DNA from: JAFCCL01 sp041645325
Lineage (GTDB): Archaea > Iainarchaeota > Iainarchaeia > Iainarchaeales > GCA-2688035
Assembly: GCA_041645325.1 (NCBI GenBank)
Contig: JBAZQI010000010.1
Location: forward strand, 1 to 34,571
Length of the DNA: 34,571 nucleotides
Direction: 5' to 3'
The translations under genes were made by a program, and so were the position numbers. The notes beneath the pieces are model-generated. The model was not told the DNA's origin and did not search any database. It worked only from the letters and a program-made list of their open reading frames with translations. Below are positions 14,278 to 20,664 of the stretch, piece after piece (the first letter of the stretch is position 1; every line of letters begins with the position of its first letter).

Positions 14278-14364
14278 AAAAAAAAAGAAAGGGCTGCAAA
14301 GCCCGCATGGCCAAAGCATCTTTGGAAATGCCGGACATGCACCCTGAAAAATCGAGGCGATTCA

Positions 14365-15051
14365 GTGGAAAAAGAGGAAAAATCCCGATCCGAAACAAGA
14401 TTTTTCGCGATTATAACCGGTTTGTTTGTTGCAGTCCTGCTTATTTCAAACACGGCTTCAACAAAAATAGTCGACCTTGGTGTTCTTGTTTTTGACGGCG
14501 GAACGCTTTTGTTCCCGCTGTCATACATCTTTGGCGACATCCTCACAGAGGTCTACGGCTACGGCAAAGCAAGAAAAGTTATCTGGATCGGCTTCTTTTC
14601 GGCATTGTTAATGGCCGCCGTTTTTGCCGTTGTCGGTTTTTTGCCCGCCGCAGAAGGCTGGGAAAACCAGGCCGCTTACGACGCCATTCTCGGAACTGTT
14701 CCAAGGATAGTCCTTGCCTCGCTCATTGCATACTTTGCGGGCGAATTCTCAAACAGCTTTGTGCTGGCCAAAATGAAGATACTTACCGGGGGAAAAATGC
14801 TCTGGGCAAGGACAATTGGCTCAACAATTGTGGGCGAAGGCATTGACACGGCGCTTTTTGCGACAATTGCCTTTTACGGCTCAATACCGCTCGGAACATT
14901 CTATGCGCTTGTTGCCTCAAACTATGTTTTCAAAGTGGGAATCGAGGTTGCCTTCACGCCAATCACATACAAAGTGGTAAAATTCCTCAAAAGAGAAGAA
15001 AAAATTGATTATTACGACTACAAAACAAACTTCAGCCCGTTCAAAGTGTAA
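14365..15051 (+). CDS. yhhQ: YhhQ-family queuosine-precursor (preQ0/preQ1/queuine) transporter
   Basis: The 228-residue membrane protein has the YhhQ/VUT pattern: an N-terminal helix followed by LISNTASTKIVDLG, then FPLSYIFGDILTEVYGYGKARKVIW, and a late GEGIDTALFATIAFYG and YVFKVGIEVAFTPITYKVV. Six helices are predicted. Members import 7-deazaguanine precursors of modified tRNA. Translation starts at GTG 14365. It is 2.2 kb from tgt on the same strand but separated by two transcription units, so they are linked by function rather than operon. No preQ0 biosynthesis gene (queC, queD, queE) is in the window. Confidence 0.88.
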   Translation: MEKEEKSRSETRFFAIITGLFVAVLLISNTASTKIVDLGVLVFDGGTLLFPLSYIFGDILTEVYGYGKARKVIWIGFFSALLMAAVFAVVGFLPAAEGWENQAAYDAILGTVPRIVLASLIAYFAGEFSNSFVLAKMKILTGGKMLWARTIGSTIVGEGIDTALFATIAFYGSIPLGTFYALVASNYVFKVGIEVAFTPITYKVVKFLKREEKIDYYDYKTNFSPFKV

Positions 15052-15126
15052 GGCAAATGGATATATAACATTTAAAAGGGATGAAACGCTATATTATCAC
15101 AGGCGATAGGGCAATGAGTGAAATGA

Positions 15127-15855
15127 ATGAAAAAAACGATTAGTGTTATCTTGTTAGTGCTGGTTGTGCTATTTGCTGGAAGCACTTGCGTTTTTGCAGA
15201 AAGCCAGGGCATATCCAATAATGGACAAAAAGGAATTGGTGCTGACGTGAACCAGCCCGGCCAGGGAACTGACCAAGGGCAACAAATACAACAGGAAACA
15301 CAAAACAATGGCTATGAACAAACAATAACAATTCAACAAAGAGAACAAGTGAGAGCCAGCGATTCGGCAGAATTGGGCCAGATGATACAGCAAAGGCAAC
15401 AGAAAATGAACCAAGAGCTTCAGGGGCTTGGGGCAGACCAGCAAAATATTTATCAAAACCAAAATCGGGTGAGGTTAGCAGTTCACACCCTGCTCGCTAT
15501 GGAGGACCTTGTTGGAGGAATTGGTCCCCAAGTCGGGGAAATTGCAAGAGATTTCAATAACTCGGTTCAAGCAACAATAAGGACAGAGGAAAAGATACAG
15601 GAAAGAAACTGGGTCATGCGATTTTTGTTCGGCGGAGATGAAGAAGCAGCTGGCGAAATTGAACAAGAAGTAAACGTAAACCGGGAAAGAGTACAAACGT
15701 TGAAACAGTTAAAGGAACAATGCAGTTGTGATGAACCAGTAAAGGCAACAATGCAGGAACAGATACAAAACATAGAACAAGAGCAAAACAGACTGCAACA
15801 ATTGGCACAGGCAGAAAAGAATAGCAAAGGATTATTAGGATGGCTCTGGAAATAA
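15127..15855 (+). CDS. Secreted Gln-rich coiled-coil protein ending in GLLGWLWK
   Basis: The 242-residue protein has a signal peptide (MKKTISVILLVLVVLFAGSTCVFA), a Gln/Asn-rich linker to about residue 65, and long helices with Gln/Glu heptads (residues 70-130 and 170-235). The segments VGGIGPQVGEIARDFNNSV, RFLFGGDEEAAGEIEQEVN and the end KGLLGWLWK resemble a family I recall from methanogenic archaea, where it is uncharacterised. AT-rich codon use and high Gln content differ from the neighbours, so transfer is possible. A TATA box (GATATATAA) lies near 15059. ATG 15127 is chosen over the out-of-frame ATG at 15123. Confidence 0.75.
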   Translation: MKKTISVILLVLVVLFAGSTCVFAESQGISNNGQKGIGADVNQPGQGTDQGQQIQQETQNNGYEQTITIQQREQVRASDSAELGQMIQQRQQKMNQELQGLGADQQNIYQNQNRVRLAVHTLLAMEDLVGGIGPQVGEIARDFNNSVQATIRTEEKIQERNWVMRFLFGGDEEAAGEIEQEVNVNRERVQTLKQLKEQCSCDEPVKATMQEQIQNIEQEQNRLQQLAQAEKNSKGLLGWLWK

Positions 15856-15988
15856 AGAATTTGTTTTTACTATAATTAAAGCAATTATCTTCTACAATCG
15901 ATTCTTAGGCGATTATGGTAACAGCATTTTCAAGAATAGGGCGCCTAAAACCGTTAATTTTAAGGCATTAACACCACACGATACTGTA

Positions 15989-16049
15989 GGCAATGATGAG
16001 GTTAACACCTTCTGACCGCAAGGAATGAGGACAAACTCAACCCTGAGCC
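15989..16049 (+). ncRNA. Probable C/D box guide sRNA
   Basis: The four boxes occur in order: C ATGATGA (15993-15999), a 12-nt guide, D' CTGA (16012-16015), a 9-nt spacer, C' ATGAGGA (16025-16031), an 11-nt guide and D CTGA (16043-16046). GGC before box C can pair with GCC after box D as a terminal stem, and a T-run follows. Spacing fits archaeal sRNAs that guide 2'-O-methylation. C' deviates by one base from TGATGA. The targets were not identified. Confidence 0.5.
16034..16049 (+). repeat. 16-bp direct repeat flanking the second toxin-antitoxin pair, left copy
   Basis: AACTCAACCCTGAGCC here is repeated exactly at 16640-16655. The two copies bracket the toxin-antitoxin genes. The left copy overlaps the second guide and D box of the sRNA. 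Confidence 0.7.
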
Positions 16050-16070
16050 GCCTTTTTAATGATTGTTCAA

Positions 16071-16110
16071 TGCATATTGTTTATATTGTTTATTGTGCAT
16101 CATAAGATAT
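16071..16110 (+). promoter_or_regulatory. Promoter/operator of the second toxin-antitoxin operon
   Basis: Two tandem ATATTGTTT copies (16074-16082, 16083-16091) and a partial third (ATTGTGCAT) lie 30-50 nt before the antitoxin ATG. AT-rich DNA here could also serve as the TATA box. Repeated 9-mers suggest an antitoxin-binding operator. Confidence 0.45.
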
Positions 16111-16120
16111 AGTGGTTTTT

Positions 16121-16357
16121 ATGAATGTAGACCTTGGTGTTCCATACGAGGCAATTTTGAAAAAGGCCATTGAAAAAGGCTATGCAGGAAACCAGACAGA
16201 AGTCATAAGGCAGGCTTTGCTTTCGTACGAAAGAATGATTGAAGAAGAGGAAGCAAGGCTTGTGAACAAGGGCATTGGATTGGAAATGCAGGAAATAAGA
16301 GAAGGAAAGGTAAAGACAAAAAGCCTTGCCCGAATAAAGAAAAAGTACGGGCTGTGA
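16121..16357 (+). CDS. Ribbon-helix-helix-like antitoxin
   Basis: A 78-residue protein with the start MNVDLGVPYEAILKKAIEKG and a second helix TEVIRQALLSYERMIEEEE, as in short RHH-type antitoxins, followed by a charged tail ending in SLARIKKKYGL. ATG 16121 is preferred to the in-frame GTG at 16112. The toxin gene begins 4 bp after its stop codon. It should repress the operon and block the toxin. Its sequence differs from the antitoxin at 1476, so the two modules are separate systems. Confidence 0.8.
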   Translation: MNVDLGVPYEAILKKAIEKGYAGNQTEVIRQALLSYERMIEEEEARLVNKGIGLEMQEIREGKVKTKSLARIKKKYGL

Positions 16358-16361
16358 TTCA

Positions 16362-16622
16362 ATGCTGGTTGAGTTTTCCGAAAAGGCCGAAACAGAACTG
16401 GATAAGATGGACAAGAGCCTGCAAGAATTGTTCATAAAGCACGCGGAGAAAATTTCCCAAATTCCGCAAACAAGGCATCTGCGTTTCGGGCTGCCGTTCA
16501 ATGTAGAGGAAGTGACAATGCAGGCAAGAATGGTTTTTCAAAAAGATGAAGAAACAGTCTACATCCTGCACTGCTTTAAAAGCCACAAAGAATACGAAAG
16601 ATGGTACAAGTCATTCAAGTAA
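16362..16622 (+). CDS. RelE-like toxin
   Basis: This 86-residue protein follows the RelE-superfamily layout: MLVEFSEKAETELDKMDKSLQELFIKHAEKI (strand and helices), LRFGLPFNVEEVTMQARMVFQK (central strands), and VYILHCFKSHKEYERWYKSF at the C terminus. The conserved basic residues of RelE are partly kept. It is directly downstream of the antitoxin. It is likely to cut mRNA or otherwise block translation, inferred from family. No truncation is seen. Confidence 0.78.
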   Translation: MLVEFSEKAETELDKMDKSLQELFIKHAEKISQIPQTRHLRFGLPFNVEEVTMQARMVFQKDEETVYILHCFKSHKEYERWYKSFK

Positions 16623-16639
16623 GGTAGGCTGTGGCTGCT

Positions 16640-16655
16640 AACTCAACCCTGAGCC
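16640..16655 (+). repeat. 16-bp direct repeat flanking the second toxin-antitoxin pair, right copy
   Basis: An exact copy of 16034-16049. The bases before it lack C, D' and C' boxes, so this is not a second sRNA. A TTATTTAAATTAATT stretch follows directly and may be the TATA box of the next gene. Confidence 0.7.
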
Positions 16656-16694
16656 TTATTTAAATTAATTTCGGTTTTTCTTTTTCATTCGAGC

Positions 16695-17138
16695 ATGGTG
16701 CTTGAGAACGGCAATCTTAAGGTTGCCATTGTTTACGTTGCGCTGCAGGTTTTGATTTGGATAAAGTGCGCCGCTTTCTTTGTGATTTACGGAGCAGGCC
16801 GAGTGACAAACTTCAACGCTTATCTTTTCCCGCCTGACGCGGTTTTCTTCAACTGGGTTTTTCATGAAACCATGCATGTTGCAATACTGGTTCTCGCGCT
16901 GTTGTTCGGAAAAAACCTGAAGCGCGTTGAATGGCTCAAGCTTGTTGCCACTGTATTTGTTGCTGTGGCAGTCCACAACGTGGCCTATTGGTTCACAAAC
17001 TCGCATAGCAGCGTTGCATACAGCGCGGTTGACTTCGCGTCCGACAGCGTGCTGCTGTTCGCCGCGGTGCTTGCGGGCTATGCGCTGAAAAAAACCTGGA
17101 TGCATTTTGGCAAAAAGAGCGGCAGGGAAAAGGTTTAA
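16695..17138 (+). CDS. Four-helix membrane protein of unknown function
   Basis: The 147-residue protein has four hydrophobic helices: about 9-30 (VAIVYVALQVLIWIKCAAFF), 50-72 (NWVFHETMHVAILVLALLF), 80-100 (KLVATVFVAVAVHNVAYWF) and 112-133 (AVDFASDSVLLFAAVLAGYA). The loops carry conserved-looking His residues (HETMH, VHNVAYW), which could bind a metal. An AT-rich TATA candidate near 16657-16668 is suitably placed for ATG 16695. Family not recognised. Confidence 0.7.
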   Translation: MVLENGNLKVAIVYVALQVLIWIKCAAFFVIYGAGRVTNFNAYLFPPDAVFFNWVFHETMHVAILVLALLFGKNLKRVEWLKLVATVFVAVAVHNVAYWFTNSHSSVAYSAVDFASDSVLLFAAVLAGYALKKTWMHFGKKSGREKV

Positions 17139-17166
17139 ATTGATTTAATGCGCTTAGTTCTATAGC

Positions 17167-18237
17167 GTGATTGAAGAAAAAGAACTTATTCAGGAGCTAA
17201 GCCTAGGGCCGGTGAGCCTGGCGCATTTGGAACTTCTTTCCGACGGCATTGGCTTGAGGCAGCACGCGATTCACGGCGTGCCGTTGCTTGAAAGCGGCTA
17301 CACTGTTGATGATAACGCACGCGCATTGGTTGCATTGCTTGATTTCGGCGAGCTGTTCAAAAAGGAGAGGCTGCGGGCTGAATGCATCAAATACCTTTCT
17401 TTTCTGGGCCATATGCAGCTGCCGAACGGCTGGTTCAGGAACACGCTTTTGTTTGACAGGCACTTTGGCGATGAAGAGGGAAGCCCTGACTGCTTTGGCA
17501 GGGCTGTCTGGGCCTGCGGAAGGGCTATGAACAGCTGGCTTGACGAAAACCAGCGGATTAATGCAAAAAAAATGCTTGAAAAAACGATGCCGCAGGCCTG
17601 CAACTTGGCAGACCCAAGGCCAATTGCTTTTGCCTTGCTTGGGCTCTGCGAGGCTGCAAAGGCGGAGCCGGAAAACAGGGCTTTCCTTGAGGCCGTGGAG
17701 ATTCTTGCCGGAAGAATGGCGGGCATTTTTGAAAAACAAAGTTCCGGCGAATGGCCGTGGTTTGAGGACATTCTTACCTATGACAACGCAAGATTGCCGC
17801 ATGCAATGTTTGCGGCCTTTCAGGTAACCGGCGAAAATCGCTTTTTGGGCATTGCCGAAAAGAGCTTTTCTTTCCTTGCGGAAAAAACCGCCGGGGGGGA
17901 AATGTTTGAGCCTGTGGGCCAGGACGGTTGGTATCCAAAAGGCGGGCAAAAGGCCTTGTTTGACCAGCAGCCTATTGAGGCGGCAGCCATGGTGCAGGCG
18001 GCGACAGCCGGGTTCTTTGCGGCAAGCGACGACGACTACAAAAGGGTTGCGGGCATATGCTTCAACTGGTTTTTCGGCGGAAACAGCCTTGGAGCCGCGG
18101 TTTATGACAAGAAGACCGGTGCCTGCTTTGACGGCCTGACCCCGAAAGAGGTTAACCTTAACCAGGGCGCGGAAAGCACTGTTGAGTTCCTGCTTGCAAG
18201 GTTTTGCATGGAGCGCCTGAAAAGGCAGAAAATTTGA
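17167..18237 (+). CDS. Six-hairpin (alpha/alpha)6 glycosidase-like protein
   Basis: A 356-residue, mostly helical protein with repeated helix pairs and the motifs YTVDDNARAL (about 45-54), NGWFRN, WPWFEDILTYDNARLPHAMF (about 197-216), FDQQPIEAAAMVQA (about 272-285) and GAESTVEFLLARF near the end. The spacing of aromatic and acidic residues fits (alpha/alpha)6 toroid carbohydrate enzymes, and similar domains occur beside or fused to glycosyltransferases. No signal peptide is present, so it acts in the cytoplasm, perhaps on phosphorylated sugars or glycans under assembly. Translation starts at GTG 17167; a GTTTAAATTG box lies about 30 nt upstream. The substrate is unknown. Confidence 0.65.
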   Translation: MIEEKELIQELSLGPVSLAHLELLSDGIGLRQHAIHGVPLLESGYTVDDNARALVALLDFGELFKKERLRAECIKYLSFLGHMQLPNGWFRNTLLFDRHFGDEEGSPDCFGRAVWACGRAMNSWLDENQRINAKKMLEKTMPQACNLADPRPIAFALLGLCEAAKAEPENRAFLEAVEILAGRMAGIFEKQSSGEWPWFEDILTYDNARLPHAMFAAFQVTGENRFLGIAEKSFSFLAEKTAGGEMFEPVGQDGWYPKGGQKALFDQQPIEAAAMVQAATAGFFAASDDDYKRVAGICFNWFFGGNSLGAAVYDKKTGACFDGLTPKEVNLNQGAESTVEFLLARFCMERLKRQKI

Positions 18238-18273
18238 AAAGCCTTTTTTCCGAAAAAAGCCTTGGGAAAAAAT
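18237..18273 (+). repeat. Palindromic repeat, one unit
   Basis: A GCCTTTTTTCC/GAAAAAAGC hairpin followed by the CCTTGGGAAAA core, immediately downstream of the glycosidase-like stop codon. It has the same orientation as 1056-1150. Confidence 0.75.
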
Positions 18274-18315
18274 GCTCCGCAAAGTGGCAATAAATATGTT
18301 TTATGCGCCACAAGA

Positions 18316-18321
18316 TTTAAA
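18316..18321 (+). promoter_or_regulatory. TATA box of the RNase HIII-like gene
   Basis: TTTAAA within GATTTAAATT lies 25-30 nt before ATG 18346, implying a leaderless transcript and supporting that start over the ORF beginning at 18262. Confidence 0.6.
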
Positions 18322-18345
18322 TTCGGCAAAGCCGTTTTTCTTTTT

Positions 18346-19044
18346 ATGCAATGCGTGCTGAATTTTTCAGAAACGGAAAACAAGGCTTTGAAGCTTTTTC
18401 TTGAAAAATTTGAACAATTAAGGCCGGGGGCGCATGAGGAAATGCGCTGCAGGTCAGGCAGCAGCGTGCTGACCCTTTACTCAAGCGGAAAGCTTCTCAT
18501 TCAGGGACCCGATTGTGAAAGGATAAAGCTGGAAATCCTTGAAGGCGTTGATTTGGGAAAAGGGCTTGTGCTTGGCATTGATGAAACAGGAAGGGGCGAG
18601 GGCTTTGGGCCTTTTGTGATAGCGGCTGTGCTTGCGGAACCGCAGAGCATGCGGGAGCTCAGGGACAGCAAGAAGGTAAAAGACATTGAGGCAAAAAGAA
18701 GGATTGTGGAAGAAAAGGCGCTGGCAATCGGGGTGTTCAGCGTTTCCTCAAAAGAGCTTTCCGAGCTGCACGAAAAGGGGATAAGCCTCAACCGCATTGA
18801 GGCAAATGCAATCAATGCATTGCACGGTTTCTTCGGCGGAATCGCCAAGGCGGAAACAATTGTTGACGGCTCTCCGTTAAAGGGCTGTGCAAAAGGCGTT
18901 TCGTTTCAGGTGAAGGGCGATGACCTCAACCCTGTTGTCGGCGCGGCAAGCGTTGTTGCGAAAAGCGCGAGGGATTCTTCGGAAGACAGGGGAAAAAGAA
19001 GGGATTGGGGAAGCTGGGGCATGAAGGGGCGGCACAATGCTTAG
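18346..19044 (+). CDS. RNase HIII-like ribonuclease with shortened C terminus
   Basis: The 232-residue protein has an N-terminal TBP-like domain (1-70, ending GKLLIQGPDCERIKLEIL), typical of RNase HIII, and then the RNase HII/HIII core: IDETGRGEGFGPFVIAA (D79, E80), VDGSPL (D174) and ASVVAKSARDSS (D210). These are the DEDD catalytic residues that cut RNA in RNA/DNA hybrids. Family members usually continue 30-40 residues past the last motif; this one ends 22 residues after D210 with an Arg/Gly/Trp-rich stretch, so a C-terminal loss or frameshift is possible. It overlaps the rhomboid gene by 8 bp. Confidence 0.85.
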   Translation: MQCVLNFSETENKALKLFLEKFEQLRPGAHEEMRCRSGSSVLTLYSSGKLLIQGPDCERIKLEILEGVDLGKGLVLGIDETGRGEGFGPFVIAAVLAEPQSMRELRDSKKVKDIEAKRRIVEEKALAIGVFSVSSKELSELHEKGISLNRIEANAINALHGFFGGIAKAETIVDGSPLKGCAKGVSFQVKGDDLNPVVGAASVVAKSARDSSEDRGKRRDWGSWGMKGRHNA

Positions 19045-19828
19045 CATTTTTTTCGGAAAGGCTTTTTCTTTTGCAAAGCGGTTCAAGGCAACTCTTTTTC
19101 TTGCCTTGCTTTTGCTTGTTTCCTATTTTTGGCTTTCGCAGGGAAGCCTTTTTATCGGAAAGCAGCTGCTTTTGCAGCAATCTTTCAGCGTGTTCCAGCC
19201 CTGGAACTTTTTTTCCTACATGCTTGCGCATATAAGCGTTTGGCATCTTGCCGTCAATGTCCTTTCACTGCTGGTTTTTGGCTCAATTGTTGAAACTGCG
19301 CTTTCTTCGCGCGATGTTCTGGGAATTTTTGTTTTTTGCGGCGCGCTGACCGTTGCCTTTTTTGTGCTGCTTAACCCTTTTGCCGCCTTGGTTGGGGCAA
19401 GCGCCGGTTCTTCAGGGATTATGGCAAGCGCCCTTATCCTGAACATCAGAAAGTCGCTTGTGGCACTTGCCATTGTTGCGGTTTTGTTTTTTGCCGCGTT
19501 TCAGGCGTCAAGCTTTGCGGTGCAGAGCCAGGAAATGGAGCTTGCAAGGGAAAGCACCGAGCTTGGGGTTGCTTTGGATAATGCGATTAGGGCAGGGAAT
19601 GCGCAAAAAAGCGGGGAAATCGCAGTTGAAAAGGGCAATGTTGACGCCGAAATCAGCGAGTTTGCCGAGAGCAAGGGCCTTGCTTCCTTGGTTCCCGTTG
19701 ACTTTTTAATCCACGGATACGCTGCGGTGCTTGGAGCCATATATCTTTTCCTGTTCAGGGCAGGCAAGACCAGGGCTGCAATAAAAAAGCAGGACATCCT
19801 TGGCTTTGCCCGCAGTGCCGGAAAATAG
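19037..19828 (+). CDS. Rhomboid-family intramembrane serine protease
   Basis: The 263-residue membrane protein has the rhomboid signature: HISVWHLAVNVLSLLVFG in the second core helix, GASAGSSGIMAS with the nucleophile S122, and HGYAAVLGAIYLFL with H226 in the last core helix. A hydrophilic insert of about 60 residues (about 158-220, acidic and Ala-rich) separates the last two helices and is not typical. Rhomboids cleave transmembrane substrates; the window has several single-pass surface proteins, but a link is speculative. The start codon overlaps the RNase gene, suggesting coupling. Confidence 0.88.
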   Translation: MLSIFFGKAFSFAKRFKATLFLALLLLVSYFWLSQGSLFIGKQLLLQQSFSVFQPWNFFSYMLAHISVWHLAVNVLSLLVFGSIVETALSSRDVLGIFVFCGALTVAFFVLLNPFAALVGASAGSSGIMASALILNIRKSLVALAIVAVLFFAAFQASSFAVQSQEMELARESTELGVALDNAIRAGNAQKSGEIAVEKGNVDAEISEFAESKGLASLVPVDFLIHGYAAVLGAIYLFLFRAGKTRAAIKKQDILGFARSAGK

Positions 19829-19889
19829 TTCCGATTGTTTGCGTTGCGGCAATAGCAGTGCCTTGAAAGGCGCTTTTTGGGGAAAAAAA

Positions 19890-19985
19890 GGTTTTCTTTC
19901 CCAAGGCTTTTTCTGAACCTATAAGGTTCAGAAACCGTAAGAGATGCTAAAGCAGCTCTAAGGTTTTCCGCAGAAAAAAGGCTTC
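19890..19985 (+). repeat. Palindromic repeat with the 70-nt double-hairpin module
   Basis: The core TTTCCCAAGGC at 19897 is followed by the same double-hairpin module as in the tRNA-Val intron. Positions 19897-19966 match 5363-5432 at 69 of 70 bases. The single difference falls in the second hairpin (GCAGCTCT versus GCATCTCT), which breaks one pair here. The module ends with AAAAAAGGCTTC, beside the 3' end of the next minus-strand gene. Confidence 0.85.
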
Positions 19986-20541
19986 AATGAGAGGCCCTGA
20001 AAACAAGGTCACGCAGTTTTTCATCGCTTATTTCCGGAACATTGCCTTTTGACCTGCGTTCCACAGGCTGCACCTTGTCAAGCCTTTGCTTTAAGGCCGC
20101 AATTTCAAGCCTTGTGTTTTGCCTGAATTCGTCCAGATCACCGAGTTTTTGGGAAAGCGTTGAGCCGTTTATTTTTTCGGCAAGTGGCTTTGAGCCGTTT
20201 ATTTTGAGCAAAAGCTGTTCAAGCCTTGCCATTCTCCTGTTTAGGTAATCAATACGCTCCCTTTCCGCATCCTCTTCAAAAGAAGATTTTGTTTCAAAAG
20301 CAGGAAAGCTTTGCTCCAAAACAGGCGGCTGCGCCAAAGCCCGGCTTTCAAAAGCACTTTGCCCCGAAACAGCCTGTTGGAAAAAAGCCTGCCCTGCAAG
20401 GGCATCCAGCCTCGGCATTTCCCCTTCCGGCATTCGCCTGGCTCTTTTCGGATTGATAATGCTGAGGAAAACGTTTCCCAGCAAAAGGGCCAAAACAAGG
20501 ACTGCCAAAAAAACCGTTTCAAACATTGCTATTCTCCCCAT
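19984..20541 (-). CDS. Single-pass membrane protein with cytoplasmic coiled coil
   Basis: The protein (185 residues from ATG 20541; an alternative ATG at 20526 is preceded by GGGGAG) has one N-terminal transmembrane helix, ETVFLAVLVLALLLGNVFLSI, followed by basic residues, a Pro/Gln-rich linker to about residue 85, a coiled coil (about 90-165) with Leu heptads, and a charged end. The basic residues after the helix suggest that most of the protein is cytoplasmic. An AATTAAAAAAGC stretch near 20560-20571 may be its TATA box. Family not recognised. It is divergent from the thioredoxin-like gene. Confidence 0.65.
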   Translation of the reverse strand: MGRIAMFETVFLAVLVLALLLGNVFLSIINPKRARRMPEGEMPRLDALAGQAFFQQAVSGQSAFESRALAQPPVLEQSFPAFETKSSFEEDAERERIDYLNRRMARLEQLLLKINGSKPLAEKINGSTLSQKLGDLDEFRQNTRLEIAALKQRLDKVQPVERRSKGNVPEISDEKLRDLVFRASH

Positions 20542-20664
20542 AATAACCTGCGTGGCTTGCTTTTTTAATTGTTTTTGCCGGAGCCTAAGCAAAGCAAAAG
20601 TTTATTAAGAATTACCAGTGGTAAATTTATTCTGGCGCCTTTTAGGCATGATTGCTTTTTTGGG

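Noticed and set aside
16600..16660. A second C/D box sRNA at the right 16-bp repeat
   Set aside because: Only the guide and D-box-like part is repeated; no C, D' or C' boxes lie upstream.
17203..18282. Long minus-strand ORF opposite the glycosidase-like gene
   Set aside because: It mirrors a better plus-strand frame and has no start signals or family.
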